Notes: a model not told the origin generated them from the sequence alone. A stretch of DNA of 64,000 nt from Yersinia enterocolitica (GCA_002082245.2 NBTC02000002.1:496001-560000); one strand, 5' to 3'; shown: positions 8,406-18,085, numbered from the stretch's first letter. Numbers and translations are program-made.

Positions 8406-10190
8406 TTACTGTGGTTCTAACCATGTCGTCTGGAAATCAAACCAACCAAGGTTATTCAGATGTGCGCCCTGAGCCTGCGGTGGGGCTTTCAGGCGCATCC
8501 AGTGATGGAATAATGGCTGTAACCAGCCGTCAGCTATAACCTCTCTGACTAATTGCTCGGTACTGAGGGACTGGTTACGCCAGTTGTGCAGGTATGTCTG
8601 CAAACGCATCTCATCACCACCTACAATAGATTGGCGCAATAGCGGCATACCCAGTAACCATGCCCCGATATTCCACTCTTCTGGAACTGCAAAATTCACC
8701 GTCCCCAGCCACAAATCAACATCGGCATCGCCCTTCGCCCAGGTGGCGTAATCAAGCTCTGATACCACTAGCCTAATCCCCTGTGCCGCCAAAATATGCG
8801 ACATTTCCGTAACCAGCATCGTATATTCTGGGTGTTGGGCATGATAGGCCAAGGTTAACACCGGGCTGTCATCAGCCATTGTCGTCGCGGCGAAAGGAGA
8901 ACTTTTATCTCCTGAATGCATTGAGTGGAACCATGTCGGTAAAACACTGCTGGCGGGTACCCAGAACGGGCGAATTGGCTCAATCAACCGTTGGGTAACG
9001 TTATATGGATTGAGTACCTCTCGCAGCCAACGGCGTTGCTCTATGTGGTGCCAATGGGGTGAGCGGCTGTCACATAACAGAAAATATCCACCCCGTTCCA
9101 AAAACATCTCTTGGGTTGAATCTGAAGGTTTACCCGTCAGGCTGGCAGCGAATCCAGCGACATAATCAATATCACTGATACTGGAGCTTAGCCACGTTGC
9201 ACTCTGAATATGATCAATACTCAGTTGCTCAGCGAGTACAGTTGGCGTTTGCGTATGCTGACGGGCCAGATCAGGGAAGATAAGGACTTCAACTTCATCC
9301 AGCAGGCCACGAAAACCAAAATAGTGGTCAAAGGATTTTATCTGCAAATGCCAATCATCATTTTCGGCGACCCGATAAGGGCCGGTGCCTACCGGATGAG
9401 ACGCAAAATCGGGTCGTGAGGCGTGGTCGCTCGGCAAAATCAGTGCTGCGTGGTGAGTCAGCAATAGCGCAAGCTGCGGGTCGGGTTGATTCAGTTCGAT
9501 AATGACACTCAGTGGCCCATATGCGCTGACGTATTGAATATGTGAAAATAGCGGCAAGTCAGTACAACGCATCAATGAGTTGACCACATCATAGCTGGAA
9601 AGCTCGCGACCATCATGAAACTGTACGCCAGGGCGTAAGTAAAAGCGCCAGTGTAATGGGTCCAACATGCGCCATTGATGGGCTAAATCGGTGGCAACTT
9701 GGCCGTTTTCCTCATTTATCCGCGTCAGGCCATTAAAGATCTGCCGAACTAAATGTAATTCAGATCGGCGCAGTGGGGTTCCAGGATAAAGGTTAGCCAT
9801 GGCGCGGTAGTAGGGAATTCGCAAGGCTTGATAGTCATCACGTATCCGGTACCCCAACTTGGTTCGGAGCAACGGGGTAATAAGCTGCTTATCTTCTCCC
9901 AGTAGCGCAATGGCCTCGTTGAAATCGCCTGAATCCAATAACTGTTCCGCTTTTTCAATCAATAGTTGATGAGTGTTCCGCAATAGTTGTAAATGTGAAC
10001 GGCGACCACGGCCAGCTTCTGACTGCCATATTAACCAGCCAGCCTGTTGCATTTTAACCAACAATGTCCGCATATGGCGCTTAGTGCAGCTAAGCTTGTC
10101 GGCTAATTCTTGCAGTGTAATCGTAACCTGTTGCACCCCAACCACGCCCAATAAGCGTAAATATTGTTGCTCAAGACGTCGACTGACCAT
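8406..10190 (-). CDS. SgrR/YbaE-family transcriptional regulator with solute-binding domain
   Basis: This 594-residue protein has an N-terminal winged helix (about residues 1-75: LQELADKLSCTKRHMRTLL, then GWLIWQSEAGRGRRSHL) and a long periplasmic-binding-protein-like domain. That domain includes IFNGLTRINEENG, PLHWRFYLRPGVQFHDGREL and SHPVGTGPYRV. This is the SgrR architecture; E. coli SgrR is a little shorter and senses glucose-phosphate stress. The gene converges on ptsG, a tempting link. However, no SgrS-like RNA is visible in the 150 bp upstream, where E. coli sgrS lies, so it may be a paralog (YbaE type) rather than SgrR itself. The family call is firm; the exact role is inference. Confidence 0.85.
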   Translation of the reverse strand: MVSRRLEQQYLRLLGVVGVQQVTITLQELADKLSCTKRHMRTLLVKMQQAGWLIWQSEAGRGRRSHLQLLRNTHQLLIEKAEQLLDSGDFNEAIALLGEDKQLITPLLRTKLGYRIRDDYQALRIPYYRAMANLYPGTPLRRSELHLVRQIFNGLTRINEENGQVATDLAHQWRMLDPLHWRFYLRPGVQFHDGRELSSYDVVNSLMRCTDLPLFSHIQYVSAYGPLSVIIELNQPDPQLALLLTHHAALILPSDHASRPDFASHPVGTGPYRVAENDDWHLQIKSFDHYFGFRGLLDEVEVLIFPDLARQHTQTPTVLAEQLSIDHIQSATWLSSSISDIDYVAGFAASLTGKPSDSTQEMFLERGGYFLLCDSRSPHWHHIEQRRWLREVLNPYNVTQRLIEPIRPFWVPASSVLPTWFHSMHSGDKSSPFAATTMADDSPVLTLAYHAQHPEYTMLVTEMSHILAAQGIRLVVSELDYATWAKGDADVDLWLGTVNFAVPEEWNIGAWLLGMPLLRQSIVGGDEMRLQTYLHNWRNQSLSTEQLVREVIADGWLQPLFHHWMRLKAPPQAQGAHLNNLGWFDFQTTWLEPQ

Positions 10191-10340
10191 AAAAGAGGAT
10201 CTCTATTGAATGAATCTCAGCAGTTTTTAATATCACCTTTTTAGCCGATAATTTTTAGTACAGCAAGGGCTTATCGCCCACCGTCCTTCGGTATGAAAAG
10301 CTTGTACGGGCAGGGCGTAATGACTATTTAAGGTGAGAAG

Positions 10341-11159
10341 ATGACCCGGTATTTGAATAAAGACACCCAAGTGTGTATTTCTCTGGCGGCCAGGCCCAGT
10401 AACTTTGGTACCCGTTTTCACAACTTTTTGTACGATGCCTTAGACCTCGATTATCTGTATAAGGCTTTTACCACCACTGATCTTGTTGCCGCCATCGGTG
10501 GTGTGCGGGCGCTGGGATTTCGTGGTTGTGCCATCTCAATGCCCTTTAAAGAGACGGTGATTCCGCTGGTGGATGAGATGGACCCATCAGCTAAAGCCAT
10601 TAACTCAGTAAATACTCTGGTCAATACCGCAGGCTACCTTAAGGCGTACAACACCGACTATATCGCCATCGCCATGTTGCTTGCGACATATCAGGTGTCA
10701 TCAAAGCAGGTTTTTGCTTTACGTGGCAGTGGTGGCATGGCAAAAGCAGTGGCTTTTGCATTAAAAAATGCAGGTTTTAAGCAGGGTTATATCATTGCGA
10801 CAAATGAAGTGACAGGTAAGCAGCTAGCGGATCAATCAGGTTATATTTATCGCCCTGATATGCAGGATGTTCGGGCTAATGTGTTGATTAATGCTACGCC
10901 GGTGGGGATGTCGGGGGGGAAGGATGCCGATGCTCTGGCATTTACTCAGGGTGAAATAGATAGTGCGGATATCATTTTTGATGTGGTGGCACTGCCGGCA
11001 GTCACCCCACTTATCCGTTACGCCAAAGCACAGCAGAAAACCGTTATTACTGGCGCAGAAGTATTTGCTATTCAGGCGGTTGAGCAATTTGTGCTGTATA
11101 CGGGGATTCGCCCAGAGCCCGCTTTGTTTGAAAAAGCGGCGGCTTATGCCAGAGGCTGA
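10341..11159 (+). CDS. shikimate dehydrogenase-like protein (HI0607/SDH-L type)
   Basis: This 272-residue protein has the AroE fold. The N-terminal substrate domain includes CISLAARPSNFGTRFHN and SMPFKE (the family catalytic lysine), then NSVNTLV and YNTDY. The NADP-binding loop reads GSGGMAKA. It closely resembles Haemophilus influenzae HI0607, an AroE-like enzyme reported to be a poor shikimate dehydrogenase with an uncertain natural substrate. It is divergent from the SgrR-like regulator, sharing a 150-bp gap, so co-regulation is possible. This pair occupies the place of fhuE in the otherwise E. coli-like order. Confidence 0.85.
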   Translation: MTRYLNKDTQVCISLAARPSNFGTRFHNFLYDALDLDYLYKAFTTTDLVAAIGGVRALGFRGCAISMPFKETVIPLVDEMDPSAKAINSVNTLVNTAGYLKAYNTDYIAIAMLLATYQVSSKQVFALRGSGGMAKAVAFALKNAGFKQGYIIATNEVTGKQLADQSGYIYRPDMQDVRANVLINATPVGMSGGKDADALAFTQGEIDSADIIFDVVALPAVTPLIRYAKAQQKTVITGAEVFAIQAVEQFVLYTGIRPEPALFEKAAAYARG

Positions 11160-11236
11160 TTATTGAGGTTGAAATCAATAGAATTTGTCGCTCATACTAC
11201 GCATTCTCCGTTTTATAATGATAAAGGAAATGCGTA

Positions 11237-11590
11237 ATGGCCGAAGAAACGATTTTCAGCAAAATTATCCGCCGTGAAATTCCTGCCGACGTGGTCTACC
11301 AGGATGAGTTGGTGACGGCGTTTCGTGATATTGCCCCACAGGCACCCACCCATATCTTAATCATTCCCAACATTCTTATTCCAACTGTGAATGATGTCAC
11401 GGCAGAACATGAAGCCACACTGGGTCGTATGATTACCGTGGCAGCTAAACTTGCACAACAAGAAGGCATTGCCGAAGAGGGTTATCGCCTGATCATCAAC
11501 TGTAACCAACATGCCGGGCAAGTGGTCTATCATATTCATATGCACCTGGTTGGTGGTCGCTATCTGGGTTCATTGTTGTCACATAAATAA
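11237..11590 (+). CDS. hinT: purine nucleoside phosphoramidase HinT
   Basis: This 117-residue histidine-triad protein hydrolyses AMP-lysine and related phosphoramidates. The HIT motif YHIHMHL places the three histidines at residues 99, 101 and 103. The sequence matches E. coli HinT, apart from a slightly shorter C-terminus. The ATG follows AAAGGAAATGCGTA. It starts the conserved hinT-ycfL-lpoB-thiK-nagZ-ycfP run. Confidence 0.97.
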   Translation: MAEETIFSKIIRREIPADVVYQDELVTAFRDIAPQAPTHILIIPNILIPTVNDVTAEHEATLGRMITVAAKLAQQEGIAEEGYRLIINCNQHAGQVVYHIHMHLVGGRYLGSLLSHK

Positions 11591-11641
11591 TGATGCTGCA
11601 TCAATAGCGGCATAATGATTGAGTCTAAATGAGGTAAGCCT

Positions 11642-12031
11642 ATGCGCCGTGTTAAGGCGTTTTTATTACCGGTGATGGTGTCGGCGTGTATCGCGACATT
11701 ATTGGGGTGCAGCAACCCGAAAGGGATTGCAGTAAATAAACAGCAAACCGTGGTAATGGATTCGTCGGTTCTGACGGCAGGTATTTTGGCTTCTCAACCC
11801 ACAGTATCACTCTCTTCTGGCAATAATGTTGCGCGTTCAGTTATCACGAATAGCCAGAATAAGCCGGTAAGAATCAACTACCGTTTTTATTGGTATGATA
11901 CCCAGGGCTTAGATGTGCCGCCGCTGGAAGCGCCGCGTTTTATGATGATAGCACCAGGGGACGATGTCACTATTCAGTCAGTTAATAATAATTTTAATGC
12001 GCGCAGTGCACGCCTTCATTTATTTTTATAA
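11642..12031 (+). CDS. ycfL: lipoprotein YcfL (DUF1425)
   Basis: This 129-residue protein has a lipoprotein signal peptide ending in the lipobox LLGC with Cys23 as the lipidated residue. The rest is a DUF1425 domain with a beta-rich NYRFYWYDTQGLDV segment. It precedes lpoB as in E. coli. The function is not established. It is probably membrane-anchored in the periplasm. Confidence 0.93.
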   Translation: MRRVKAFLLPVMVSACIATLLGCSNPKGIAVNKQQTVVMDSSVLTAGILASQPTVSLSSGNNVARSVITNSQNKPVRINYRFYWYDTQGLDVPPLEAPRFMMIAPGDDVTIQSVNNNFNARSARLHLFL

Positions 12032-12061
12032 CCGATTGATTTTCACCATTGGAGTAGGGCA

Positions 12062-12640
12062 ATGAAAAGGTATTTATTTGTGGTTTTAGCAGCGCTAGTG
12101 CTGACCGGTTGTCCGTCTCGGACGCCTGTTGCACCAACGACACCGCCCGTCACCATTGAACCGGTAACACCCCCTGTCGTTGAGACACCTCCGCCGGTAG
12201 ACACCGTGCCGCAGCCACCGAAAGTGCAATCTATCGATTGGGCTATCAGTGTCGAGCCGTTGGTGGCGAAAATGGTGAATAACAACGAAGTGGCGAATGG
12301 CAGCATTCTGCTATTGGATAGCGTTAAAAACAACACCAATGGTGCATTGCAAACGGCGAAAGCCACCGCCGCATTACATCAAGTGCTAGCGTCGAATAAA
12401 AAGTTTGTTTTGATCTCGCCGCAACAATTAGCCGTTGCTAAGCAAACGCTGGGGCTTTCGGAAGAAGATAGCCTGGGGTCGCGCAGCAAAGCGATTGGTT
12501 TGGCCCGCTATGTCGGCGCTCAATATGTGCTGTACAGCGATGTGAGTGGTGATGTGAAGTCGCCAACCATTGAAATGCAATTGATGCAGGCGCAATCAGG
12601 CGAAATCATTTGGTCTGGTAATGGCCCGGTTCAGCGCTGA
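12062..12640 (+). CDS. lpoB: penicillin-binding protein activator LpoB
   Basis: This 192-residue outer-membrane lipoprotein reaches across the periplasm to stimulate the peptidoglycan synthase PBP1b. The lipobox LTGC gives Cys17 as the lipid anchor. A proline- and threonine-rich linker (about residues 19-55) is followed by the globular domain ending GEIIWSGNGPVQR. The ATG follows TTGGAGTAGGGCA. Its 3' end overlaps thiK by 20 bp. Confidence 0.96.
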   Translation: MKRYLFVVLAALVLTGCPSRTPVAPTTPPVTIEPVTPPVVETPPPVDTVPQPPKVQSIDWAISVEPLVAKMVNNNEVANGSILLLDSVKNNTNGALQTAKATAALHQVLASNKKFVLISPQQLAVAKQTLGLSEEDSLGSRSKAIGLARYVGAQYVLYSDVSGDVKSPTIEMQLMQAQSGEIIWSGNGPVQR

Positions 12641-13487
12641 TCCCTCTCTGTATGCATTCATTGACAGCATAAATCCGGCGATGAAAATCGCCGATTATCA
12701 CTTTAGTCCGGTCGCGGGGCTAACCGGTGAAAGCTGGCGTATTACAGCACCCAATATTGACTGGTTGGCACGTCAACAATCACTAGCCAAACGTCAGTTG
12801 GGGGTGAACCGGCGGCGGGAACGAAAACTGTTACGACACGTGGCCAATCAGCATTTCTCACCGGCCATTATTGCCGCCGATCAGTACTGGTTAGTGGTTA
12901 ATTGGCTTGAAGGTGACGTTGTCACTAATGAGCAATTTATTGAATTATCAGATAATGGGCAGTTGCCACAGTTATTGGCCCGTCTGCATCATCTGCCCAT
13001 CAGCGGCTACCGTTTCGACTTGCGCCGTCAGTTAACCCGCTATGGGCAATTGATTGACTCAACGCGCCGCTCACCTGCCTGGTTGCGCCGCCAACATGAC
13101 TTTCTGCGCCGCCCGCTACCGCAGCCTATTAAGTTGGCGCCGTTGCATATGGATGTCCATCCCGGCAATGTGTTAATGACCCCAACCGGGCTGAAACTGA
13201 TTGATTGGGAATATGCTGCCGATGGGGATATCGCATTGGATATTGCGGCGCTGTTTCGCGGCAATAACTGGTTATTGCCACAACAACATGCCTTTTTACA
13301 GCACTACTGCGCGAGTGAGCAGGGATACCCTGACATCAAACGCTTATCACAGCAGATACAGCGCTGGTTACCGTGGATTGATTACCTGATGCTGATGTGG
13401 TTTGAGGTGCGCTGGCAGCAAACGGGTGATGAGACATTTTTACAATGGGCGTCGCCACTGCGCCAGCGGTTTAATTTATCGTTTTAA
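12621..13487 (+). CDS. thiK: thiamine kinase ThiK
   Basis: This 288-residue choline-kinase-like phosphotransferase phosphorylates thiamine for salvage. The catalytic motif HMDVHPGNVLM and the metal-binding LIDWEYA(A)DGDIALD match the E. coli enzyme. The ATG lies inside the lpoB end; no later start with a better ribosome site is evident, and the first 15 residues are poorly conserved, so the true start could be slightly downstream. Sequence identity to E. coli ThiK looks lower than for the neighbours. Confidence 0.9.
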   Translation: MARFSADPSLYAFIDSINPAMKIADYHFSPVAGLTGESWRITAPNIDWLARQQSLAKRQLGVNRRRERKLLRHVANQHFSPAIIAADQYWLVVNWLEGDVVTNEQFIELSDNGQLPQLLARLHHLPISGYRFDLRRQLTRYGQLIDSTRRSPAWLRRQHDFLRRPLPQPIKLAPLHMDVHPGNVLMTPTGLKLIDWEYAADGDIALDIAALFRGNNWLLPQQHAFLQHYCASEQGYPDIKRLSQQIQRWLPWIDYLMLMWFEVRWQQTGDETFLQWASPLRQRFNLSF

Positions 13488-13496
13488 TTCGTAGCG

Positions 13497-13539
13497 TTAC
13501 CCAAAGAAATTGGCGTAGCAGCCAGGCAAATCAACCCCC
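13497..13539. repeat. truncated ERIC element, left end only
   Basis: The stretch TTACCCAAAGAAATTGGCGT and the following AGCAGCCAGGCAAATCAACCCC match the left part of an ERIC repeat. The central palindrome and right half are absent. A short GC hairpin (CCCCGTCCGAGGGG, then TATTTT) follows before nagZ and may be a weak terminator for thiK. Confidence 0.5.
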
Positions 13540-13588
13540 TGTGGCGGCCCCGTCCGAGGGGTATTTTATTGAATGAAGTGAGGTTGTT

Positions 13589-14617
13589 GTGGGACCAGTA
13601 ATGTTAGACGTCGCCAGCTATGAGCTGGATGCTGAAGAGCGTGAGATTTTAAAACACCCACTGGTGGGCGGTCTGATTTTGTTCAGCCGTAACTTTCATG
13701 ATGCGGAGCAGTTGCGTGAGCTAGTTCGTCAAATCAGGGCGGCCTCTCGTGAGCGTCTGGTGGTGGCCGTTGACCAGGAAGGGGGCCGGGTGCAGCGTTT
13801 TCGTGATGGCTTTACTCGCCTGCCTGCGGCCCAGTCGTTTGCCGCTATTAATGATGCAGCTACGGCAGCTAAGCTGGCGCAAGAGGCCGGTTGGCTGATG
13901 GCGGCAGAGATGATAGCGATGGATATCGATATCAGTTTTGCGCCAGTACTGGATATCGGCCATGTTAGCGCCGCTATTGGTGAGCGCTCTTTCCACAGCG
14001 AGCCACAACAGGCTCTGGCAATGGCGGAATGCTTTATCCGAGGAATGCATAGTGCCGGGATGAAGACCACCGGTAAGCATTTCCCCGGTCATGGTGCGGT
14101 CACCGCCGATTCCCATAAGGAGACGCCACATGATAATCGACCACTGGCAGAAATCCGTACTCATGATATGGTTATATTTCGCGAGTTGATCGAGCGGCGA
14201 CTGCTGGATGCCATCATGCCTGCTCACGTGATTTATACTGAAGCTGATGCGCGCCCGGCCAGCGGCTCGGCGTATTGGCTCCAGCAGATATTGCGTCAGG
14301 AATTAGGTTTTGATGGCATTATCTTCTCAGATGATTTATCGATGGAAGGTGCTGCGATAATGGGCAGTTACGCCGAGCGCGGGCAGGCTTCGCTGGATGC
14401 CGGTTGCGATATGATTTTGGTGTGTAATAACCGCCAGGGTGCTATCAGCGTGCTAGATAACCTGTCTCCGGTCAAAGCGGATCAGGTTGCGCGCTTGTAT
14501 CATTCTGGGCAGTTTGAGCGTCAATCATTGATGGGGTCATCACGCTGGCAACAGGCGAATAAGGCATTAACTGCACTCAGCGCACGTTGGGATGCACATA
14601 AGAGCCAATTGAAATAA
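13589..14617 (+). CDS. nagZ: beta-N-acetylhexosaminidase NagZ
   Basis: This 342-residue family GH3 enzyme removes N-acetylglucosamine from anhydro-muropeptides during cytoplasmic peptidoglycan recycling. The family motif [18 protein letters not shown] carries the His/Asp pair used in catalysis, and the nucleophile region [12 protein letters not shown] is present. I chose GTG 13589 (after GAAGTGAGGTTGTT) because it gives [19 protein letters not shown], the exact family N-terminus. Together with nagK further down, it links the window to murein recycling. Confidence 0.97.
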   Translation: MGPVMLDVASYELDAEEREILKHPLVGGLILFSRNFHDAEQLRELVRQIRAASRERLVVAVDQEGGRVQRFRDGFTRLPAAQSFAAINDAATAAKLAQEAGWLMAAEMIAMDIDISFAPVLDIGHVSAAIGERSFHSEPQQALAMAECFIRGMHSAGMKTTGKHFPGHGAVTADSHKETPHDNRPLAEIRTHDMVIFRELIERRLLDAIMPAHVIYTEADARPASGSAYWLQQILRQELGFDGIIFSDDLSMEGAAIMGSYAERGQASLDAGCDMILVCNNRQGAISVLDNLSPVKADQVARLYHSGQFERQSLMGSSRWQQANKALTALSARWDAHKSQLK

Positions 14618-14621
14618 GTTA

Positions 14622-14731
14622 TATACTCTAAATAATTCGAGTTGCAGCGGCCTCAACGAGGTGAGGCTCACGGATGGGCCGAGTAGTTGAGTGTAGCCAA
14701 CGCACATGCAGCTTGACGTATGACAAGTATA
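14622..14731. repeat. ERIC-family repeat, variant core
   Basis: The ends TATACTCTAAATAATTCGAG and CATGCAGCTTGACGTATGAC match the ERIC termini and are roughly inverted. The usual AAGTAAGTGACTGGGG centre is replaced by a GAGGTGAGGCTC hairpin and GGATGGGCCGAGTA, shared with the element at 5685-5781. It lies between nagZ and ycfP. Confidence 0.75.
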
Positions 14732-14747
14732 AGTCGCGAGGATAAAT

Positions 14748-15290
14748 ATGATTGTCTATTTACATGGTTTTGATTCCAATAGCCCCGGTAATCACGAGAA
14801 AGTCCTGCAACTGCAATTTATCGATCCAGATGTGCGTTTTATCAGTTACAGCACCTTGCATCCTCGACATGATATGCAGCATTTACTGAAAGAAGTGGAT
14901 AAAGCCATTCAGCAGGGCGGTGATGTCAAACCACTGATTTGTGGTGTTGGTTTAGGCGGGTTTTGGGCCGAGCGCATTGGTTTCCTGTGCGGTATTCGAC
15001 AGGTTGCTTTCAACCCGAATCTGTATCCGCAGGACAATATGGGCGGTAAAATCGACCGCCCAGAAGAGTATGTTGATATCGCCAGCAAGTGTATTAATGA
15101 CTTTCGCGAGAAAAATCGCGATCGTTGCCTGGTGGTGTTGTCTCGTCATGATGAAATGCTTGATAGCCAGCGAACTGCGGGTGACCTACATCCTTATTAT
15201 GAAATTGTTTGGGACGAGAAACAAAACCACAAGTTTAAGGATCTTTCACCCCACCTTCAGCGCATTAAAGCCTTTAAAACTCTTGGCTAG
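14748..15290 (+). CDS. ycfP: esterase-like protein YcfP
   Basis: This 180-residue small alpha/beta-hydrolase-like protein (UPF0227) starts [19 protein letters not shown] and carries [14 protein letters not shown] in place of the classical GxSxG elbow. The nucleophile position is glycine here, as in the E. coli protein, so esterase activity is doubtful. It ends the conserved hinT-to-ycfP run. The function is unknown. Confidence 0.93.
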   Translation: MIVYLHGFDSNSPGNHEKVLQLQFIDPDVRFISYSTLHPRHDMQHLLKEVDKAIQQGGDVKPLICGVGLGGFWAERIGFLCGIRQVAFNPNLYPQDNMGGKIDRPEEYVDIASKCINDFREKNRDRCLVVLSRHDEMLDSQRTAGDLHPYYEIVWDEKQNHKFKDLSPHLQRIKAFKTLG

Positions 15291-15541
15291 CGTAAAGTGA
15301 CTGCTGAGCCTAAAACTGTCGGTTTGTTAAAGATTGGTTAATTGTAAAGCTTATAACGTTCTGCTAACCGGTTTGGGGAAGGGAGTTTAAATCCTTTATC
15401 CAGGCCGTTTTGTTGCTTAAAAACGGCAAAATAAGATTTTTCCTCGCTGCAAATAGAAAAATTCTAAACTGTGACTAAACGCTAACTATTTGAATCCTAT
15501 TCCAGAAAGATTCCCTATGCTGCCACTTTAATCAAAAAAAG

Positions 15542-15555
15542 TTGATATATATCAA
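15542..15555. promoter_or_regulatory. FNR site upstream of ndh
   Basis: TTGATATATATCAA is a perfect match to the FNR consensus TTGAT-N4-ATCAA. A possible -10 (TATTCT, 15585-15590) places the start point near 15597, putting the site near -49, close to the repressing position known for E. coli ndh. The remaining 400-bp gap before ndh shows no gene. Confidence 0.8.
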
Positions 15556-15690
15556 TTTTGGTATGACCAAATAACCCTGCATGATATTCTGGCTACAGAT
15601 TATTGATTCAGCATCAGCGAACCCTATGTTATCTAAGGATATTATTCTTTTACCCTTAGCTAACAATTGGTTCACATTTAGGGGGTCATT

Positions 15691-16995
15691 TTGACAACGC
15701 CGAAGAAGAAAATCGTTATTATTGGTGGTGGTGCCGGCGGTCTTGAGCTGGCGACGAGTCTGGGCCATAAGCTGGGTCGCAGCAAGAAAGCGGACATCGT
15801 TCTGGTTGATCGCAATCACAGTCATCTGTGGAAACCACTGTTACACGAAGTAGCCACTGGTTCTCTTGATGATGGCGTCGATGCATTGAGCTATCTGGCT
15901 CATGCGCGTAACCATCACTTTAACTTCCAGTTAGGTTCCTTAACTGACATTAACCGTGAAACCAAAACACTCAGTTTGGCTGAGATTTGCGATGAACACG
16001 GTGATGTGCTGGTGACCCAACGTGAATTGACCTATGACATTCTGGTCATGGCCTTAGGCAGTACCTCTAACGATTTTGGTACGCCAGGCGTAAAAGAGAA
16101 CTGCATTTTCCTTGATAACCCGCATCAGGCACACCGTTTCCATAATGAAATGCTGAACCTGTTCCTGAAATATTCAGCGCAACCGGGTGAAAAAGGGAAA
16201 GTTAACATTGCGATCGTCGGTGGGGGGGCTACCGGTGTGGAACTCTCTGCGGAACTGCACAATGCGGTGAAACAACTGCATAGCTACGGTTTTGAGGGCT
16301 TGGACAATCAAGCACTGAATGTGACGCTGGTGGAAGCTGGCGAGCGGATTCTACCCGCATTACCCCCGCGCATTTCAGCGGCCGCGCATCAGGAATTGAT
16401 TAAACTCGGCGTGCGCGTGCTGACCAAAACCATGGTGACCAGTGCGGACGAAAAAGGTCTGAACACCAAAGAGGGTGAGTTCATTAACGCTGACCTGATG
16501 GTGTGGGCGGCGGGGATCAAAGCACCGGACTTTATGAAAGATATCGCTGGGCTGGAAACCAACCGTATTAATCAGTTAGTGGTGGAACCAACGCTGCAAA
16601 CGACGCGTGATGCGAATATCTTTGCTATTGGTGACTGTGCTTCTTGCCCGCAGGCAAGTGGCGGTTTTGTTCCCCCGCGCGCGCAGTCGGCTCACCAGAT
16701 GGCCAGCCGTTGCTACAGCAATATTCTGGCGTTGCTTAATGAGCAACCGTTGAAGCCGTATATCTATAAAGACCACGGTTCACTGGTTTCTCTGTCGAAG
16801 TTCAGCACTGTGGGTAGCCTAATGGGCAACCTGATGCGCGGTTCAATGATGGTCGAAGGGCGTGTTGCTCGTGTGGTGTATATCTCACTGTATCGTATGC
16901 ACCAGGTGGCATTACATGGTTATACCAAGACTGGCCTGATGATGCTGGTGGGTGGGATTAATCGGGTTATTCGCCCGCGCTTGAAGTTGCACTAA
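15691..16995 (+). CDS. ndh: NADH dehydrogenase II Ndh
   Basis: This 434-residue single-subunit flavoprotein passes electrons from NADH to ubiquinone at the inner membrane without pumping protons. The FAD motif [12 protein letters not shown] is at residues 10-21 and the NADH motif [15 protein letters not shown] near 175-190. The C-terminal segment ([17 protein letters not shown]) is the likely amphipathic membrane anchor. The start is TTG after AGGGGG, as in E. coli ndh. An FNR box upstream suggests anaerobic repression. A terminator follows. Confidence 0.98.
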   Translation: MTTPKKKIVIIGGGAGGLELATSLGHKLGRSKKADIVLVDRNHSHLWKPLLHEVATGSLDDGVDALSYLAHARNHHFNFQLGSLTDINRETKTLSLAEICDEHGDVLVTQRELTYDILVMALGSTSNDFGTPGVKENCIFLDNPHQAHRFHNEMLNLFLKYSAQPGEKGKVNIAIVGGGATGVELSAELHNAVKQLHSYGFEGLDNQALNVTLVEAGERILPALPPRISAAAHQELIKLGVRVLTKTMVTSADEKGLNTKEGEFINADLMVWAAGIKAPDFMKDIAGLETNRINQLVVEPTLQTTRDANIFAIGDCASCPQASGGFVPPRAQSAHQMASRCYSNILALLNEQPLKPYIYKDHGSLVSLSKFSTVGSLMGNLMRGSMMVEGRVARVVYISLYRMHQVALHGYTKTGLMMLVGGINRVIRPRLKLH

Positions 16996-17013
16996 TCGTC
17001 TTCTCACTTAAAC

Positions 17014-17048
17014 AAACCGCTGCCGTTAGTCAAAGGTGGCGGTTTTTG
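17014..17048 (+). terminator. intrinsic terminator after ndh
   Basis: The hairpin AAACCGCTGCC / GGTGGCGGTTT is followed by a TTTG run, 18 bp after the ndh stop. The rest of the gap before ycfJ (to 17376) shows no gene. Confidence 0.85.
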
Positions 17049-17376
17049 TTTGCTCAATCTCAGGCACTTAACGTTAAAAATGTTCGCCCGTAATGTGAAA
17101 TTTGCAGCATAAAATTTCGCGGTCGCAAATACCCACAGTCGGATTCCTCCTAAACATATTCATTTACACCTATTATCTGGGTTTTTAGTCCATTTGTCTT
17201 ATTGCTAGCTCAAACGACTTTGTGCAGACTCCATGGTGTTTACAGACGGCGAGTCACGCACGCCGTATTCCGCTAATCAGAGACAGCCTTTGGTGTCGGA
17301 AACTGTCAGATTTTCTGTTTTTACGCTGGAATTCTGGGGCAGAAGATGCGTGGTAACACTTTCAGGAGGATTTCCT

Positions 17377-17916
17377 GTGAACAAATCAATGTTAGCAGGC
17401 GTGGGTATCGGTATTGCGGCCGCTCTGGGAATTGCCGCAGTTGCGAGTATGAATGTTTTCTCTGGCGCGCCGCAATATGCACAAGTTATTGCGGCGACAC
17501 CGATTAAAGAAACGGTCAAAACGCCTCGGCAGGAATGTCGTAATGTCACGGTTACTCACCGTAAACCCGTACAAGACGAGAATCAGATTGCTGGCTCAGT
17601 GTTGGGTGCGGTTGCTGGTGGGGTTCTGGGACATCAGGTAGGGGGCGGGCGAGGGAAGGATATCGCTACTGTTGCCGGTGCGTTGGCTGGCGGATATGCC
17701 GGTAACCGCGTGCAAAGTAATATGCAGGAAGGTGATACCTATACCACCACTCAACAGCGTTGCCAGACTGTCTATGACAAGTCACAAAAAATGCTGGGAT
17801 ATGACGTAACCTACAAAATTGGTGATCAGCAGGGAAAAATTCGTATGGATCGTGATCCAGGTACGCAGATCCCGATCGATAAAAATGGTCAACTAATACT
17901 GAACGACCGAGCATAA
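17377..17916 (+). CDS. ycfJ: glycine-zipper membrane protein YcfJ
   Basis: This 179-residue protein has an N-terminal hydrophobic anchor (about residues 5-28) and a glycine-zipper (2TM) segment GSVLGAVAGGVLGHQVGG followed by ALAGGYAGN, typical of the Rick_17kDa family. The frame is open 48 codons further upstream, but GTG 17377 follows AGGAGGA with 6-bp spacing and gives MNKSMLAGVG, the E. coli N-terminus and exact length. The function is uncertain; related proteins are linked to envelope stress. Confidence 0.93.
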   Translation: MNKSMLAGVGIGIAAALGIAAVASMNVFSGAPQYAQVIAATPIKETVKTPRQECRNVTVTHRKPVQDENQIAGSVLGAVAGGVLGHQVGGGRGKDIATVAGALAGGYAGNRVQSNMQEGDTYTTTQQRCQTVYDKSQKMLGYDVTYKIGDQQGKIRMDRDPGTQIPIDKNGQLILNDRA

Positions 17917-18043
17917 TACAAAATCTGTTGTCCAAGACCTGGTACCAAGAACCCGCGATTTAGTGCTAATTCTGATCGTTTAAACAGAACATGTTTTTGC
18001 CGCAAACCCGGCAAAAAATTTAAGCGAGTGGCATTAGCATTAA

Positions 18044-18072
18044 CGCGGGTCTCTCATTGCTGAGAAACCCGC
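18044..18072. terminator. hairpin between convergent ycfJ and mfd
   Basis: GCGGGTCTCTCA and TGAGAAACCCGC pair around TTGC with one mismatch. It lies just beyond the mfd stop and can fold on both strands, although neither side has a clean T run. Confidence 0.55.
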
Positions 18073-18085
18073 ATTAACTCGCTGA

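Noticed and set aside
10191..10340. Search for an SgrS small RNA divergent from the SgrR-like gene
   Set aside because: No stretch complementary to the ptsG leader and no intrinsic terminator were found.
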